NCBI RefSeq assembly: GCF_005222205.1
Contig: NZ_CP032349.1
Location: 496,001 to 560,000, forward strand
DNA: 64,000 nt
Source of the DNA: Azospirillum brasilense
Lineage (GTDB): Bacteria; Pseudomonadota; Alphaproteobacteria; Azospirillales; Azospirillaceae
Reading direction: 5' to 3'
The position numbers and the translations under genes were made by a program. Positions 43,774 through 52,007 of this stretch are shown piece after piece (the first letter of the stretch is position 1; the number at the start of each line of letters is the position of its first letter). The notes under the pieces are model-generated. The model was given only the letters and a program-made list of their open reading frames with translations, was not told where the DNA came from and did not search any database.

Positions 43774-45141
43774 ATGCCCCACCACTCCCCGTTCCCCCTC
43801 ATCGCCGCGGTGTTCGCCTTCGCCGCCGGGACGGCCTGCGCCGCCACGGTGACGGTGGCGCCGGGCGGGCTGGATGGCGCGCTCGCCGCGGCGGCGCTCG
43901 GCGACACGCTCGTCCTCGCCCCTGGCACGCACCCCGGCCCCGTCGTGGTCCGCAAGCCGGTCACGCTGGTCGGCGAGCCGGGAGCCGTCATCGACGGGGG
44001 AGGGGCGGGGAACGCCGTGACGGTCTTCGCCCCCGACGTGACCGTGCGGAATGTCGAGGTCCGCAATTCCGGCATCAGCCTGTCCGAGCAGAACACCGGG
44101 ATCTTCCTGGGCAAGGAGGCGCACCGCGGCGTGATCGAGGGCAACCGGCTGCGCGACAACCTGATCGGCATCTATGTCTGGGGCGCCCACGATGTGATGG
44201 TCCAGCGCAACGATGTCATCGGGCGCACCGACCTGCGCCTGTCCGAACGCGGCAACGGCATCCAGCTGTGGAACGCGCCGGGCACGCAGGTGGTGGACAA
44301 CCGCGTCCAGGACGGGCGCGACGGCATCTTCACCACGACGTCGAAGAAGAACCTGTTCGCCCGCAACCGGTTCGAGCGGGTGCGCTTCGCCGTCCATTAC
44401 ATGTACACGAACGATTCCGAGGTGTCGGACAACCTGTCGGTCGGCAACCATGTCGGCTACGCGATCATGTATTCCAACAACCTCGTGATCCGGAACAACC
44501 GCTCGCAGGGCGACCGGGAGCATGGGCTGCTGCTGAACTACGCCAACAGCGCGCTCATCGAGGGCAACGTGATCGACGGCCACCTGTCGCCCGAGCAGGC
44601 GGCGCCGGTGGAGGTGGTGGCCGACAAGGACATGCCGGTGGCGACCGACGGCCCGGTGGAGGGCCAGCGCACCGGCACCTGGAAATGCGTCTTCATCTAC
44701 AACGCCAACAAGAACCGCTTCACCGGCAACCGGTTCGAGGGCTGCGAGATCGGCGTGCACTTCACCGCCGGGTCGGAGCGCAACACGCTGACCGGCAACG
44801 CCTTCATCGGCAACCGCACCCAGGTCAAGTATGTCGGGACGCGCCACCTCGACTGGTCGGAGAAGGGGCGCGGCAACCACTGGTCCGACAACGCCGCCTT
44901 CGATCTGAACGGCGACGGCATCGCCGACGAGGCCTACCGCCCCAACGACGTCGTCGACCGCGTGATGTGGGCCTATCCGGCGGCGAAGCTGCTGATGAAC
45001 AGCCCCGGCGTGCAGGTGATCCGCTGGGCGCAGAAGCAGTTCCCGGCGCTGCACCCCGGCGGCGTGATCGACAGCGCCCCTCTGATGAGCCCGCCGCCGC
45101 CCCCGGCGCTGCGCCAAACGGCGGAAAGGAACGCCCAATGA
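43774..45141 (+). CDS. nosD: NosD, periplasmic parallel beta-helix maturation factor
   Basis: 455 aa. Sec signal (PLIAAVFAFAAGTACAA), then a CASH/parallel beta-helix domain with many NxxxxN-type turns (VEVRNSGISL, GIYVWGAHDV, YGNTV-like YANSALIEGN, ANKNRFTGNRFEG). It works with the NosFY ABC transporter to deliver a sulfur species for CuZ assembly in NosZ. The stop overlaps nosF by four bases. Confidence 0.95.
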   Translation: MPHHSPFPLIAAVFAFAAGTACAATVTVAPGGLDGALAAAALGDTLVLAPGTHPGPVVVRKPVTLVGEPGAVIDGGGAGNAVTVFAPDVTVRNVEVRNSGISLSEQNTGIFLGKEAHRGVIEGNRLRDNLIGIYVWGAHDVMVQRNDVIGRTDLRLSERGNGIQLWNAPGTQVVDNRVQDGRDGIFTTTSKKNLFARNRFERVRFAVHYMYTNDSEVSDNLSVGNHVGYAIMYSNNLVIRNNRSQGDREHGLLLNYANSALIEGNVIDGHLSPEQAAPVEVVADKDMPVATDGPVEGQRTGTWKCVFIYNANKNRFTGNRFEGCEIGVHFTAGSERNTLTGNAFIGNRTQVKYVGTRHLDWSEKGRGNHWSDNAAFDLNGDGIADEAYRPNDVVDRVMWAYPAAKLLMNSPGVQVIRWAQKQFPALHPGGVIDSAPLMSPPPPPALRQTAERNAQ

Positions 45142-46007
45142 CCGACACACCGACCATCCGTGTGGAGGGAGTCTCCAAGCGCTACGGCGACGCCTTCGCC
45201 GTGCGCGAGGTGGATCTGGACCTCGCCGCCGGAGAATGCGTGGCCATGGTCGGCCACAACGGCGCCGGCAAGAGCTCGCTTATCAAGCTGATGCTCGGGC
45301 TGACCACGCCGACCGCCGGCAGCATCCGCGTGCTGGGCGGCGACCCGGCGAGTGCCGCCGCCTCGCACATCCGCCGGCAGGTCGGCTTCCTGCCGGAAAG
45401 CGTCGCCTTCCATCCCAGCATGACGGGGCGGGAGACGCTGGACTTCTACGCCCGGCTGAAGCGGGTGCCGCGCGACGGCAACGACGCGCTGTTCGAGCGG
45501 GTGGGGCTGGAGCCCGCCGCGGTGAAGCGCCGCGTCGGCACCTATTCGAAGGGCATGCGGCAGCGGCTGGCGCTGGCCCAGGCGCTTCTCGGCGGGCCGA
45601 AGGTGCTGTTCCTCGACGAGCCGACGACCGGCCTCGACCCGGCGCTGCGCCAGAGCTTCTACGAGATCGTGCGGAGCTTGCGCGACGCCGGCACCACCGT
45701 CCTGCTGTGCAGCCACGCCCTGACCGAGCTGGAGGGGCAGGCCGACCGCGTCGTGGTGATGAACCGCGGGCGCAAGGTCGCCGACGGCTCGCTCGCCACG
45801 CTGCGCGGGCTGGCGCAATTGCCGGTGCGCATCCGCCTGACCCTGCCGTCCGGGGAGGTCGTGGAGACGGCCTGCGCCAACGACGACAAGGTGGCGACGC
45901 TCCGCCAGATCGCCTGCGAAGGGCCGGAGCTTGCCGACATCGAGGTCGTCCAGCCGAGCCTGGACGAGATGTACGCCCACTTCCTGCGCCGGGAGGCTGC
46001 GGAATGA
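45138..46007 (+). CDS. nosF: NosF, ABC transporter ATPase for CuZ maturation
   Basis: 289 aa. Walker A GHNGAGKSSL, signature YSKGMRQRLALAQ, Walker B VLFLDEPTTGLD, H-loop LLCSHAL. The C-terminal tail (DIEVVQPSLDEMYAHFLRRE) is typical of the family. It drives the NosY permease. Overlaps nosD and nosY by four bases each. Confidence 0.95.
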   Translation: MTDTPTIRVEGVSKRYGDAFAVREVDLDLAAGECVAMVGHNGAGKSSLIKLMLGLTTPTAGSIRVLGGDPASAAASHIRRQVGFLPESVAFHPSMTGRETLDFYARLKRVPRDGNDALFERVGLEPAAVKRRVGTYSKGMRQRLALAQALLGGPKVLFLDEPTTGLDPALRQSFYEIVRSLRDAGTTVLLCSHALTELEGQADRVVVMNRGRKVADGSLATLRGLAQLPVRIRLTLPSGEVVETACANDDKVATLRQIACEGPELADIEVVQPSLDEMYAHFLRREAAE

Positions 46008-46834
46008 ACACGCTTCTGACCATCGCCGCCAAGGAGGTGCGCGACGGCCTGCGCAACCGCTGGGTCGTCGCCACCACGCTGCTGATGGCGGCGTTGGCGC
46101 TGACGCTGAGCTTCCTGGGGGCGGCCCCGACCGGCACGGTCGGCGTCGGCCGGGTGGAGGTGACCATCGTCAGCCTGTCCAGCCTGACCATCTTCCTGCT
46201 GCCGCTGATCGCGCTGCTGCTGTCCTTCGACGCGGTGGTGGGCGAGATCGACCGCGGCACCATGACGCTGCTGCTGTCCTATCCGGTGGCGCGCTGGCAG
46301 GTGCTGATCGGCAAGTTCCTCGGCCACGCCGCGATCATCGCCTTCGCCACCGTGCTGGGCTATGGCGCCGCCGGGGTCGCGCTGGCGATGAGCGGAACCG
46401 AGATCGGGCCGGAGAGCTGGCGTGCCTTCGCCGCCATGATCGGGTCGAGCGTCCTGCTGGGTGCGGCCTTCACGGCCATGGGCTATCTCGCCTCCACGCT
46501 GGTCCGCGACCGTGGCACCGCGGCGGGCATCGCCGTGGCGATCTGGCTGGTGCTGGTCCTGCTCTACGACATGGCGCTGCTGGGGCTGCTGGTGGCCGAC
46601 GGCGGCAAGACGGTGAACGCCGGCCTGCTGAACGGGCTGCTGCTCGCCAACCCAGCGGACGCCTTCCGCCTCTTCAACCTGACCGGCTTCAAGAGCGTCA
46701 GCCAGTTCGCCGGCACCGCCGGGCTGGCCGCGCAGGTGCAGGTGTCGGCCTCCGTCCTGCTGGCCGTGCTGGCCGGCTGGGTCGCCGCACCGCTGGCGCT
46801 GGCCGCCGTCCTCTTTTCCAGAAGGCAGATCTGA
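46004..46834 (+). CDS. nosY: NosY, ABC transporter permease for CuZ maturation
   Basis: 276 aa with about six membrane helices (LLMAALALTLSFLGA, LTIFLLPLIALLLSF, AGIAVAIWLVLVLLYDMALL and others) and the ABC-2 motif VVGEIDRGTMTLLLSYPVAR. It forms the membrane part of NosFY, which partners NosD. The stop overlaps the nosL start (TGATG). Confidence 0.95.
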   Translation: MNTLLTIAAKEVRDGLRNRWVVATTLLMAALALTLSFLGAAPTGTVGVGRVEVTIVSLSSLTIFLLPLIALLLSFDAVVGEIDRGTMTLLLSYPVARWQVLIGKFLGHAAIIAFATVLGYGAAGVALAMSGTEIGPESWRAFAAMIGSSVLLGAAFTAMGYLASTLVRDRGTAAGIAVAIWLVLVLLYDMALLGLLVADGGKTVNAGLLNGLLLANPADAFRLFNLTGFKSVSQFAGTAGLAAQVQVSASVLLAVLAGWVAAPLALAAVLFSRRQI

Positions 46835-47433
46835 TGAACACCTCCCTGAGAGCCACGCTGCTGGCCGCCTGCCTGCTGCTGCCGCTGTCCGCCTGCCAGC
46901 AGCAGAAGGCGGAGACCGCCCCGCCGCCGCCCGTCGCCATCACCGCCGACGCGATCGGCCATTACTGCGGCATGAACCTCGCCGACCATCCCGGCCCGAA
47001 GGGGCAGATCCTGGTCGGCGGGCGCGACCGTCCGGTCTGGCTGTCCTCGGTCCGCGACACCTTCGCCTTCACCATGCTGCCGGAGGAGGAGAAGGACGTC
47101 CGCGCCATCTACGTGACTGACGTCGGCCAAGCCGCCGACCCGCGCAAGCCCGACCTGACCGTCTGGATCGAGGCGCGCAAGGCCTGGTACGTGGTGGGCA
47201 GCCGCCAGCGCGGCGGCATGGGCGAGGCCGAGCCTTTCCCCTTCGCCGACGAGGCCGCCGCCCGCCGCTTCGCCGCCGACAACGGCGGCACGATCAAGCG
47301 CTTCGCCGAGGTGACCGAGGACGAGATCCTCCACCCCACGCTTCCCTCGGAGCAGACCGCCGCGGACGAGCCGGCGGAGCAGGGCGGCAATCATGGTGGC
47401 GGCCACGGTTCCGGGCACGGAGGCACGCCATGA
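46834..47433 (+). CDS. nosL: NosL, outer-membrane copper chaperone lipoprotein
   Basis: 199 aa. Lipoprotein signal with lipobox LPLSAC. The NosL domain has the copper motif around HYCGMNLADHPGPKGQI (Cys and Met ligands) and WLSSVRDTFAF. Its tail is unusual: GGNHGGGHGSGHGG, a His/Gly-rich stretch of about 15 residues that could bind extra copper. It supplies Cu(I) to apo-NosZ. Overlaps nosX by four bases. Confidence 0.94.
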   Translation: MNTSLRATLLAACLLLPLSACQQQKAETAPPPPVAITADAIGHYCGMNLADHPGPKGQILVGGRDRPVWLSSVRDTFAFTMLPEEEKDVRAIYVTDVGQAADPRKPDLTVWIEARKAWYVVGSRQRGGMGEAEPFPFADEAAARRFAADNGGTIKRFAEVTEDEILHPTLPSEQTAADEPAEQGGNHGGGHGSGHGGTP

Positions 47434-48416
47434 CCACCCGCCGCCGCTTTCTCGGCATCGCCGCGGTGGCCGCCGGGCTGGCGCTGCTGCCGGGCGGCCT
47501 CCGGGCGGCGGGCGTGCCGGTGCGGACGTGGCGCGGCGTCGCGCTGGGGGCGGATTCCGTTCTCCAATTGGCGCACCCGGACCCCACCGAGGCCGACCGG
47601 CTGATCGCCCTGTGCCTGGAGGAGGTCGCGCGGCTGGAGCGGGTCTTCAGCCTCTACCGGGCGGATTCGGCGCTGGCCCGCCTCAACCGTGACGGCGTGC
47701 TGGAGGCGCCGCCGGCCGATCTGGTCCGGCTGCTGTCCGAGGCCGCGGCCTTCAGCCGCCGCACCGACGGCGCCTTCGACCCGACCGTGCAGCCGCTGTG
47801 GCAGCTCTACGCCGGCCATTTCGCCCGCCCCGGCGCCGACCCCGCCGGCCCGCCGGAGGCCGCCGTCCGCGCGGCCAGGGAGTTGGTCGATCACCGCAAG
47901 CTCCGCATCGAACCGGGCCGCGTCGCCTTTGCCGGGCGCGGCATGGCGGTGACGCTGAACGGCATCGCCCAGGGCTACGTCACCGACCGCGTGTCCGAAC
48001 GGCTGCGGGCGGAGGGCATGACCGACGTGCTGGTCGATCTGGGCGAAATCCGCGCGCTCGGCCACCATCCCTCGGGCCGCCCCTGGTCGGTCGGCCTCGC
48101 CGATCCGCTGGTTGAGGGCCGCAACGCCGGCACGCTGGAGATCACGGACCGGGCGGTGGCGACGTCGGGCGGCTATGGCACGCCCTTCGACCCCGCCGGG
48201 CACTTTACCCACCTGTTCGACCCGGCGACGGGCGGCTGCGCGCGGGAGTGGCTGGCGGTCACCGTGCTCGCCCCCGACGCCACCACCGCCGACGCCCTGT
48301 CCACCGCCCTGTCGGTCGCGCCGGAAGCGCGGGCCGCCGTCCTCCTCGACCGTTTTCCGGGCACCGCCGCCCGGCTCACCCGCCGCGACGGCAGCGTCCT
48401 CGCGCTGCGCGCCTGA
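47430..48416 (+). CDS. nosX: NosX, ApbE-type FMN transferase
   Basis: 328 aa. Tat signal TTRRRFLGIAAVAAG. The ApbE fold is visible: LERVFSLYRADSALARLNRD, TDGAFDPTVQPLW, VTLNGIAQGYVTDRV and VLVDLGEIRALG. It attaches FMN covalently to the threonine of NosR in the periplasm. Last nos gene; tatA follows after 27 bp. Confidence 0.95.
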   Translation: MTTRRRFLGIAAVAAGLALLPGGLRAAGVPVRTWRGVALGADSVLQLAHPDPTEADRLIALCLEEVARLERVFSLYRADSALARLNRDGVLEAPPADLVRLLSEAAAFSRRTDGAFDPTVQPLWQLYAGHFARPGADPAGPPEAAVRAARELVDHRKLRIEPGRVAFAGRGMAVTLNGIAQGYVTDRVSERLRAEGMTDVLVDLGEIRALGHHPSGRPWSVGLADPLVEGRNAGTLEITDRAVATSGGYGTPFDPAGHFTHLFDPATGGCAREWLAVTVLAPDATTADALSTALSVAPEARAAVLLDRFPGTAARLTRRDGSVLALRA

Positions 48417-48443
48417 CCGTCCTTCACCCAGGAGACCATCGTC

Positions 48444-48632
48444 ATGGGAAGTTTCAGCCTGATGCATTGGGCCATCGTCCTGCTGCTCGTCCTGCTGCTG
48501 TTCGGGGCGGGCAAGCTGCCCAAGGTCATGGGCGACCTCGCCAAGGGTGTGAGGTCCTTCAAGGCCGGCCTGAAGGACGATGACGCACCGGTCATGGTGG
48601 AAGCGTCGCGCAAGCCCGCCTCCGAATCCTGA
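48444..48632 (+). CDS. tatA: TatA/TatE-type protein translocase subunit
   Basis: 62 aa. One membrane helix (HWAIVLLLVLLLFGAGKLPK) followed by the TatA amphipathic helix with the FGAGKLP hinge (VMGDLAKGVRSFKAGLKDD). It should assist export of the Tat substrates of this cluster, NosZ and NosX. A ribosome site AGGAG lies 13 bp upstream. A tat gene linked to nos is known from other denitrifiers. Confidence 0.93.
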   Translation: MGSFSLMHWAIVLLLVLLLFGAGKLPKVMGDLAKGVRSFKAGLKDDDAPVMVEASRKPASES

Positions 48633-48654
48633 CCGCGACAGCAGAGCCGGGACG

Positions 48655-49371
48655 ATGAGACAGGGCGCCCTGACGCTGATGCGCGACCTCCCGCTGTTCG
48701 AGGGAGTCGCCGACGAGACCTTGGAGGCGCTGACCTACGGGGCGCTTCTCCAGTGGTTCCCGCGCGAGACGCGGCTGTTCGCGGAAGGCGAGATCCCCGA
48801 CTTCCTGCACATCCTCGTCGAGGGCACGGCGATGCTGGCCGGCTGCGACGAGGCGGGGCAGGAGACGGTGATCGACATCGTGCGCCCCGGCGATTGCTTC
48901 GTGCCGGCGGCGGTGCTGGCCGACGCGCCGTACCTGATGTCGGCGCGGACGCTGGAATCGTCGCGGATCCTGATGCTGGCCGCTCCCGTCCTGCGCGCGC
49001 AGGTCGCGCGGGATCATGCCCTGGCGCTGCGGGTGATGAGCACTCTGGTCGGGCAGTGCCGCGGTTTGGTGCGTGAGGTCAAGAATCTGAAGCTGCGCAC
49101 AACGACCCAGCGGCTCGCCGCCTTCATCCTGTCGCAGGTCGATCCGTCGCCTCAGGACGAGGCGGAGGACGGCGCGACGGTCGAATTGCCGGTCAGCAAG
49201 CGCGTGCTGGCCAGCCGCCTCGGCATGACGCCGGAGCAGCTGTCCCGCACCTTCACCAAGCTCACCCCCCACCAGCTCCACGTTACCGGCAACACCGTCC
49301 GGGTGCGGTCGGTCGAGCAGCTTCGGCGGCACTGCAACGTCGGCCATCCCAACGGTCATCACACCTCATGA
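48655..49371 (+). CDS. Crp/Fnr-family transcriptional regulator
   Basis: 238 aa. A cyclic-nucleotide-like sensor domain (LPLFEGVADETLEAL, FAEGEIPDFLHILVEGTAML, VRPGDCFVPAAVLADAP), a dimer helix, and a C-terminal HTH (LPVSKRVLASRLGMTPEQLSRTF). There is no N-terminal cysteine cluster, so it is not a 4Fe-4S FNR. Its recognition helix (TPEQLSRTFTKL) keeps the E-x2-SR pattern of FNR/DNR proteins, so it is a candidate for binding the TTGAC/TTGAT boxes here. It lies between tatA and nnrS. Confidence 0.88.
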   Translation: MRQGALTLMRDLPLFEGVADETLEALTYGALLQWFPRETRLFAEGEIPDFLHILVEGTAMLAGCDEAGQETVIDIVRPGDCFVPAAVLADAPYLMSARTLESSRILMLAAPVLRAQVARDHALALRVMSTLVGQCRGLVREVKNLKLRTTTQRLAAFILSQVDPSPQDEAEDGATVELPVSKRVLASRLGMTPEQLSRTFTKLTPHQLHVTGNTVRVRSVEQLRRHCNVGHPNGHHTS

Positions 49372-49399
49372 TCCAGCCCGGGCGGAGCGGGGCCTGACG

Positions 49400-50446
49400 G
49401 TGCCGTTCCGTCCCTTCTTCCTGCTGACGGCGTTCGACGCGCTGCTGGCGGTGGGGCTGTGGGTGCCGACGCTGCTGGGGTGGGACGTGTCCGGCGTGAT
49501 GGCCGACCCGACGGGGTGGCACGGGCGGGCGCTGCTGTTCGGCACGCTTCCAGCGATGATGGCGGGGTTCCTGCGCACCGCCCTGCCGCGCTGGACCGGA
49601 CGGCCGCTGGTCGGCGCACGGCTCTGGCCGATCCTCGTGCCGCTCTGGCTGGCGGGACGGGCGCTGTCGCCCTGGGTGGCCATCGGGCACGCGCCGTTCC
49701 TCGCCGCGCTGGCCCTTCTCGTGACCGCACAGATCAGCGCCGCGCGGGACCGGCGCAACGCCGTCGTCGCGGCCCTGGTCGGAGCGCTGGCCGGGGCGGC
49801 GCTGTGCGACGCCGTTCCGTCCGCCTTGGCGCTGTCGCTCGGGCTGGTCATGGTGCTGGGCGGGCGCATCGCGCCGAGCCTGACCGCAACCCATCTGGGT
49901 TTGCCCACAAAATCAAAGCTGTTCACCGAGCGTCCCTGGTTCGAGCGCGCCGCCGCCTTGTCCGCCGCTTGCGCGCTGGCCGGCTGGCTGGACGAACCGG
50001 AGTCGGGAACGACGGCCGCCGCAAGCCTTCTCGCCGCTCTGATGCAGACGGCTCGGCTGCTGCAATGGCGGGGCTGGCGGACGCGCGACCGGTCCTCGGT
50101 CCTCGCCGTGCACGCCGCCTACGCCTGCGTCCCGCTGGGTTTCGCCGCCGTGGCGGCGTCGCCCGGCATGGCGGTCCATCTCTGGACGGTGGGGGCGCTC
50201 GGGCTGATGGGCTTCGCGGTGATGTCGAGCATGATCCGCAAGCACGCCGGCAACGCCTTCGGGCGTTCGGCGGTGGTGACGGGCTGCTACGCGCTCACCG
50301 CGCTTACCGTTGCCTTGCGGGCGGTTGCCGCGGTGGCGGGAGAGGATGGCCCGCTGTGGTTGCTGGCTGCGGCCGGCGCCTGGAGCGCGGCGGTTGTCCT
50401 GTTCCTGGCCGCCTTCGGCCGCCTTCTCGTCCGCGGCCTCCGTTGA
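49400..50446 (+). CDS. nnrS: NnrS-family heme-copper membrane protein
   Basis: 348 aa from a GTG start. About eleven or twelve membrane helices; the N-terminus FRPFFLLTAFDALLAVGLWV, the RALLFGTLPAMMAGFLRTAL and AVHAAYACVPLGFAAVAAS stretches and the SSMIRKHAGNAFGRSAV loop are NnrS-like. NnrS protects cells against nitric oxide and nitrosative stress. It lies 28 bp after the Crp/Fnr gene on the same strand. Confidence 0.86.
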   Translation: MPFRPFFLLTAFDALLAVGLWVPTLLGWDVSGVMADPTGWHGRALLFGTLPAMMAGFLRTALPRWTGRPLVGARLWPILVPLWLAGRALSPWVAIGHAPFLAALALLVTAQISAARDRRNAVVAALVGALAGAALCDAVPSALALSLGLVMVLGGRIAPSLTATHLGLPTKSKLFTERPWFERAAALSAACALAGWLDEPESGTTAAASLLAALMQTARLLQWRGWRTRDRSSVLAVHAAYACVPLGFAAVAASPGMAVHLWTVGALGLMGFAVMSSMIRKHAGNAFGRSAVVTGCYALTALTVALRAVAAVAGEDGPLWLLAAAGAWSAAVVLFLAAFGRLLVRGLR

Positions 50447-50450
50447 GTAG

Positions 50451-50483
50451 AAAAAAGCCCACCGGCCGGGAGCCGATGGGCTT
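50451..50483 (-). terminator. Intrinsic terminator for leftward transcripts
   Basis: 12-bp stem AAGCCCACCGGC (50455-50466) with GCCGATGGGCTT (50472-50483), one mismatch and a five-base loop, followed on the minus strand by a run of six T. The plus strand has no T-run, so it does not end nnrS. It would end the cytochrome c transcript and the candidate small RNA. Confidence 0.8.
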
Positions 50484-50540
50484 GAAGGGGCAGAAAAACG
50501 GGAGGGTACTCGTCCAGCGGGACGCAATCGATCAACGATT
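50451..50540 (-). ncRNA. Candidate FNR-box-controlled small RNA
   Basis: An FNR-type box at 50577 lies between two convergent genes, where neither neighbour needs it. Reading leftwards, a GATAAC -10-like hexamer is at 50551-50546 and an intrinsic terminator at 50483-50451, giving a transcript of about 90 nt. The transcript holds a CAATCG/CGATTG hairpin (50525-50541) and the terminator hairpin. There is no good start codon or ribosome site for a small protein. The -10 is three bases further from the box than ideal. Confidence 0.4.
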
Positions 50541-50576
50541 GTGCGGTTATCCTGGCGGCGGCTTGCCTTCCCATCC

Positions 50577-50590
50577 TTGACAGCGGTCAA
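50577..50590. promoter_or_regulatory. FNR/DNR-type box in a convergent intergenic region
   Basis: TTGAC-AGCG-GTCAA. It lies 131 bp after the nnrS stop and 27 bp beyond the cytochrome c stop, i.e. downstream of both genes. Its partner may be the candidate small RNA. Confidence 0.75.
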
Positions 50591-50616
50591 GCCGCCAAGG
50601 AAACGCGACGATGTCG

Positions 50617-50985
50617 TCAGCTGTTCTTTTTCAGATAGGCGATCAGGTCCTTGCGGGCCTGCTCGTTCTTCACGCCGGCGAAGGCCATCTTGTTGCCGGG
50701 GACGGCGCCCTTCGGGTCCGCAAGATAGGCGTCGAGCGTCGCCTCGTCCCAGGCGCCGGCGCTCTTCATGGCGTCGGAGTATTTGAAGGTTTCGACGGAG
50801 CCGGCCTTGCGGCCGACAACGCCGTGCAGATTGGGTCCGACGCGGTTCGGGCCGCCGGCCTCGATGGTGTGGCAGGCCTTGCACTGGTTGAACACCTTCT
50901 CGCCGGCAGCGGCGTCCTGAGCGGCGGCAAGGCCGGGGGAGGACGCGGCCAGCGCGAAGGCGAGCAGGGCAAACATGCGCTTCAT
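50617..50985 (-). CDS. Periplasmic cytochrome c (class I, c2/c550 type)
   Basis: 122 aa from the ATG at 50985 (GAGGA upstream); an earlier in-frame ATG at 51030 would spoil the signal. Signal peptide RMFALLAFALAASSPGLAAAQ, heme site QCKACHTIE, and the methionine ligand region PGNKMAFAGVK. It carries electrons from the bc1 complex to terminal reductases such as NorCB or NosZ. It is co-directional with ubiVUT but separated from ubiV by about 100 bp; it lies downstream of them. Confidence 0.92.
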   Translation of the reverse strand: MKRMFALLAFALAASSPGLAAAQDAAAGEKVFNQCKACHTIEAGGPNRVGPNLHGVVGRKAGSVETFKYSDAMKSAGAWDEATLDAYLADPKGAVPGNKMAFAGVKNEQARKDLIAYLKKNS

Positions 50986-51086
50986 AGGGGTTTCCTCGTT
51001 CAACGGACTCAAAAGTTTCAGCGGACTCAAACGTCAGCCGGGCCGCGCGGGAGCGGTGGTCCGGCGGACATCGGATGGCGGGCGTG

Positions 51087-51995
51087 TCAGGCGGCCGGGG
51101 CGTCGGCGTAGGCCGCACCCGCCATGTTGTGGAAGAAGCCGTTCTCCAGCGGGACGGCGGTCATGCCGCGCAGTTCCGCCATCGCGTCCTGCCCGCTGCG
51201 CTCGCCGTCCAGAACGGCGCGGAAGGCCGTGGCGACGGCGACCATGTCGAGGTCCTGCGGCGACAGGCGGAAACGCCGGATGCCCATCGCCCGCAGGCGG
51301 TCGATTTCCGCCGCCAGCGCCAGATAGCCGTGCGACATCGTCTGCGTGCCGTTGACCGACAGGAAGGGCTGGCCGTCGACGGTGCTGACCGGCATGCCGT
51401 CCGGATCGTTGGCGCAGACGAACTGGCAGCCGTCCTTGTGGAGCGCGTGCGCCCGCGCGTGGTAGCAGCGGGCGGAGATGGCGAGCGGCGCGCGCCCGAA
51501 CACCTGCACCTCCATGGACAAGCCGAGCGCCGCCCCCGTCTTCGCCATCACGGCGACCGAGGCGGCGGGAAGCTCCGCCGGCAGCGACACGGCGACGGCG
51601 CCGCGCCCGGCCAGCCACGCCAGGGTCGCCTCGTTGTAGCTGTTGATGAAGGGGCCGACGGCGTGGCGGCGCCCCTCCAGCAGGGCCAGCGCGCCCATGT
51701 CGTTGGCCTCCACCGGCAGGACGTCGCAGGCCAGCAGGTCGCGCATCGCCGCGCGCTCGCGGTCGCTGCCCACCAGGATCGGGCTGGCAAGCCAGACCTC
51801 CTTCCCGGCGGCGGCCAGCCGGGCGATCACCTCGTCCATGACCGGGGCGAGGAAGGGGGCGCGCTTGGAGCAGACGATCTCGCCGACGACGACGGCGTCG
51901 ACCGGCGCCTCGTCGGCGATGCGGGCGTAGAAATCGCGCCAGCGCTCCGCCGGCCAGTTGAACAGGACGGGGCCAAGGGTCAGGGTGGGTTTCAT
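51087..51995 (-). CDS. ubiV: UbiV, U32-family subunit of the O2-independent ubiquinone hydroxylase
   Basis: 302 aa. Peptidase U32 family TIM barrel (LTLGPVLFNWPAERWRDFYA, DAVVVGEIVCSKRAPFLAP), with scattered conserved cysteines (in VCSKRAP, the CYHARA segment and CQFVCANDPDG) that bind a 4Fe-4S cluster in UbiV. With UbiU it hydroxylates ubiquinone precursors without oxygen, using prephenate as oxygen source. It starts 12 bp after ubiU. Confidence 0.93.
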   Translation of the reverse strand: MKPTLTLGPVLFNWPAERWRDFYARIADEAPVDAVVVGEIVCSKRAPFLAPVMDEVIARLAAAGKEVWLASPILVGSDRERAAMRDLLACDVLPVEANDMGALALLEGRRHAVGPFINSYNEATLAWLAGRGAVAVSLPAELPAASVAVMAKTGAALGLSMEVQVFGRAPLAISARCYHARAHALHKDGCQFVCANDPDGMPVSTVDGQPFLSVNGTQTMSHGYLALAAEIDRLRAMGIRRFRLSPQDLDMVAVATAFRAVLDGERSGQDAMAELRGMTAVPLENGFFHNMAGAAYADAPAA

Positions 51996-52007
51996 GAACG
52001 CAACTCC

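Noticed and set aside
51004..51031. Direct repeat CGGACTCAAA (two copies, 18 bp apart) upstream of the cytochrome c gene
   Set aside because: It is short, on one side of the gene only, and not near an obvious promoter element; it could be chance.
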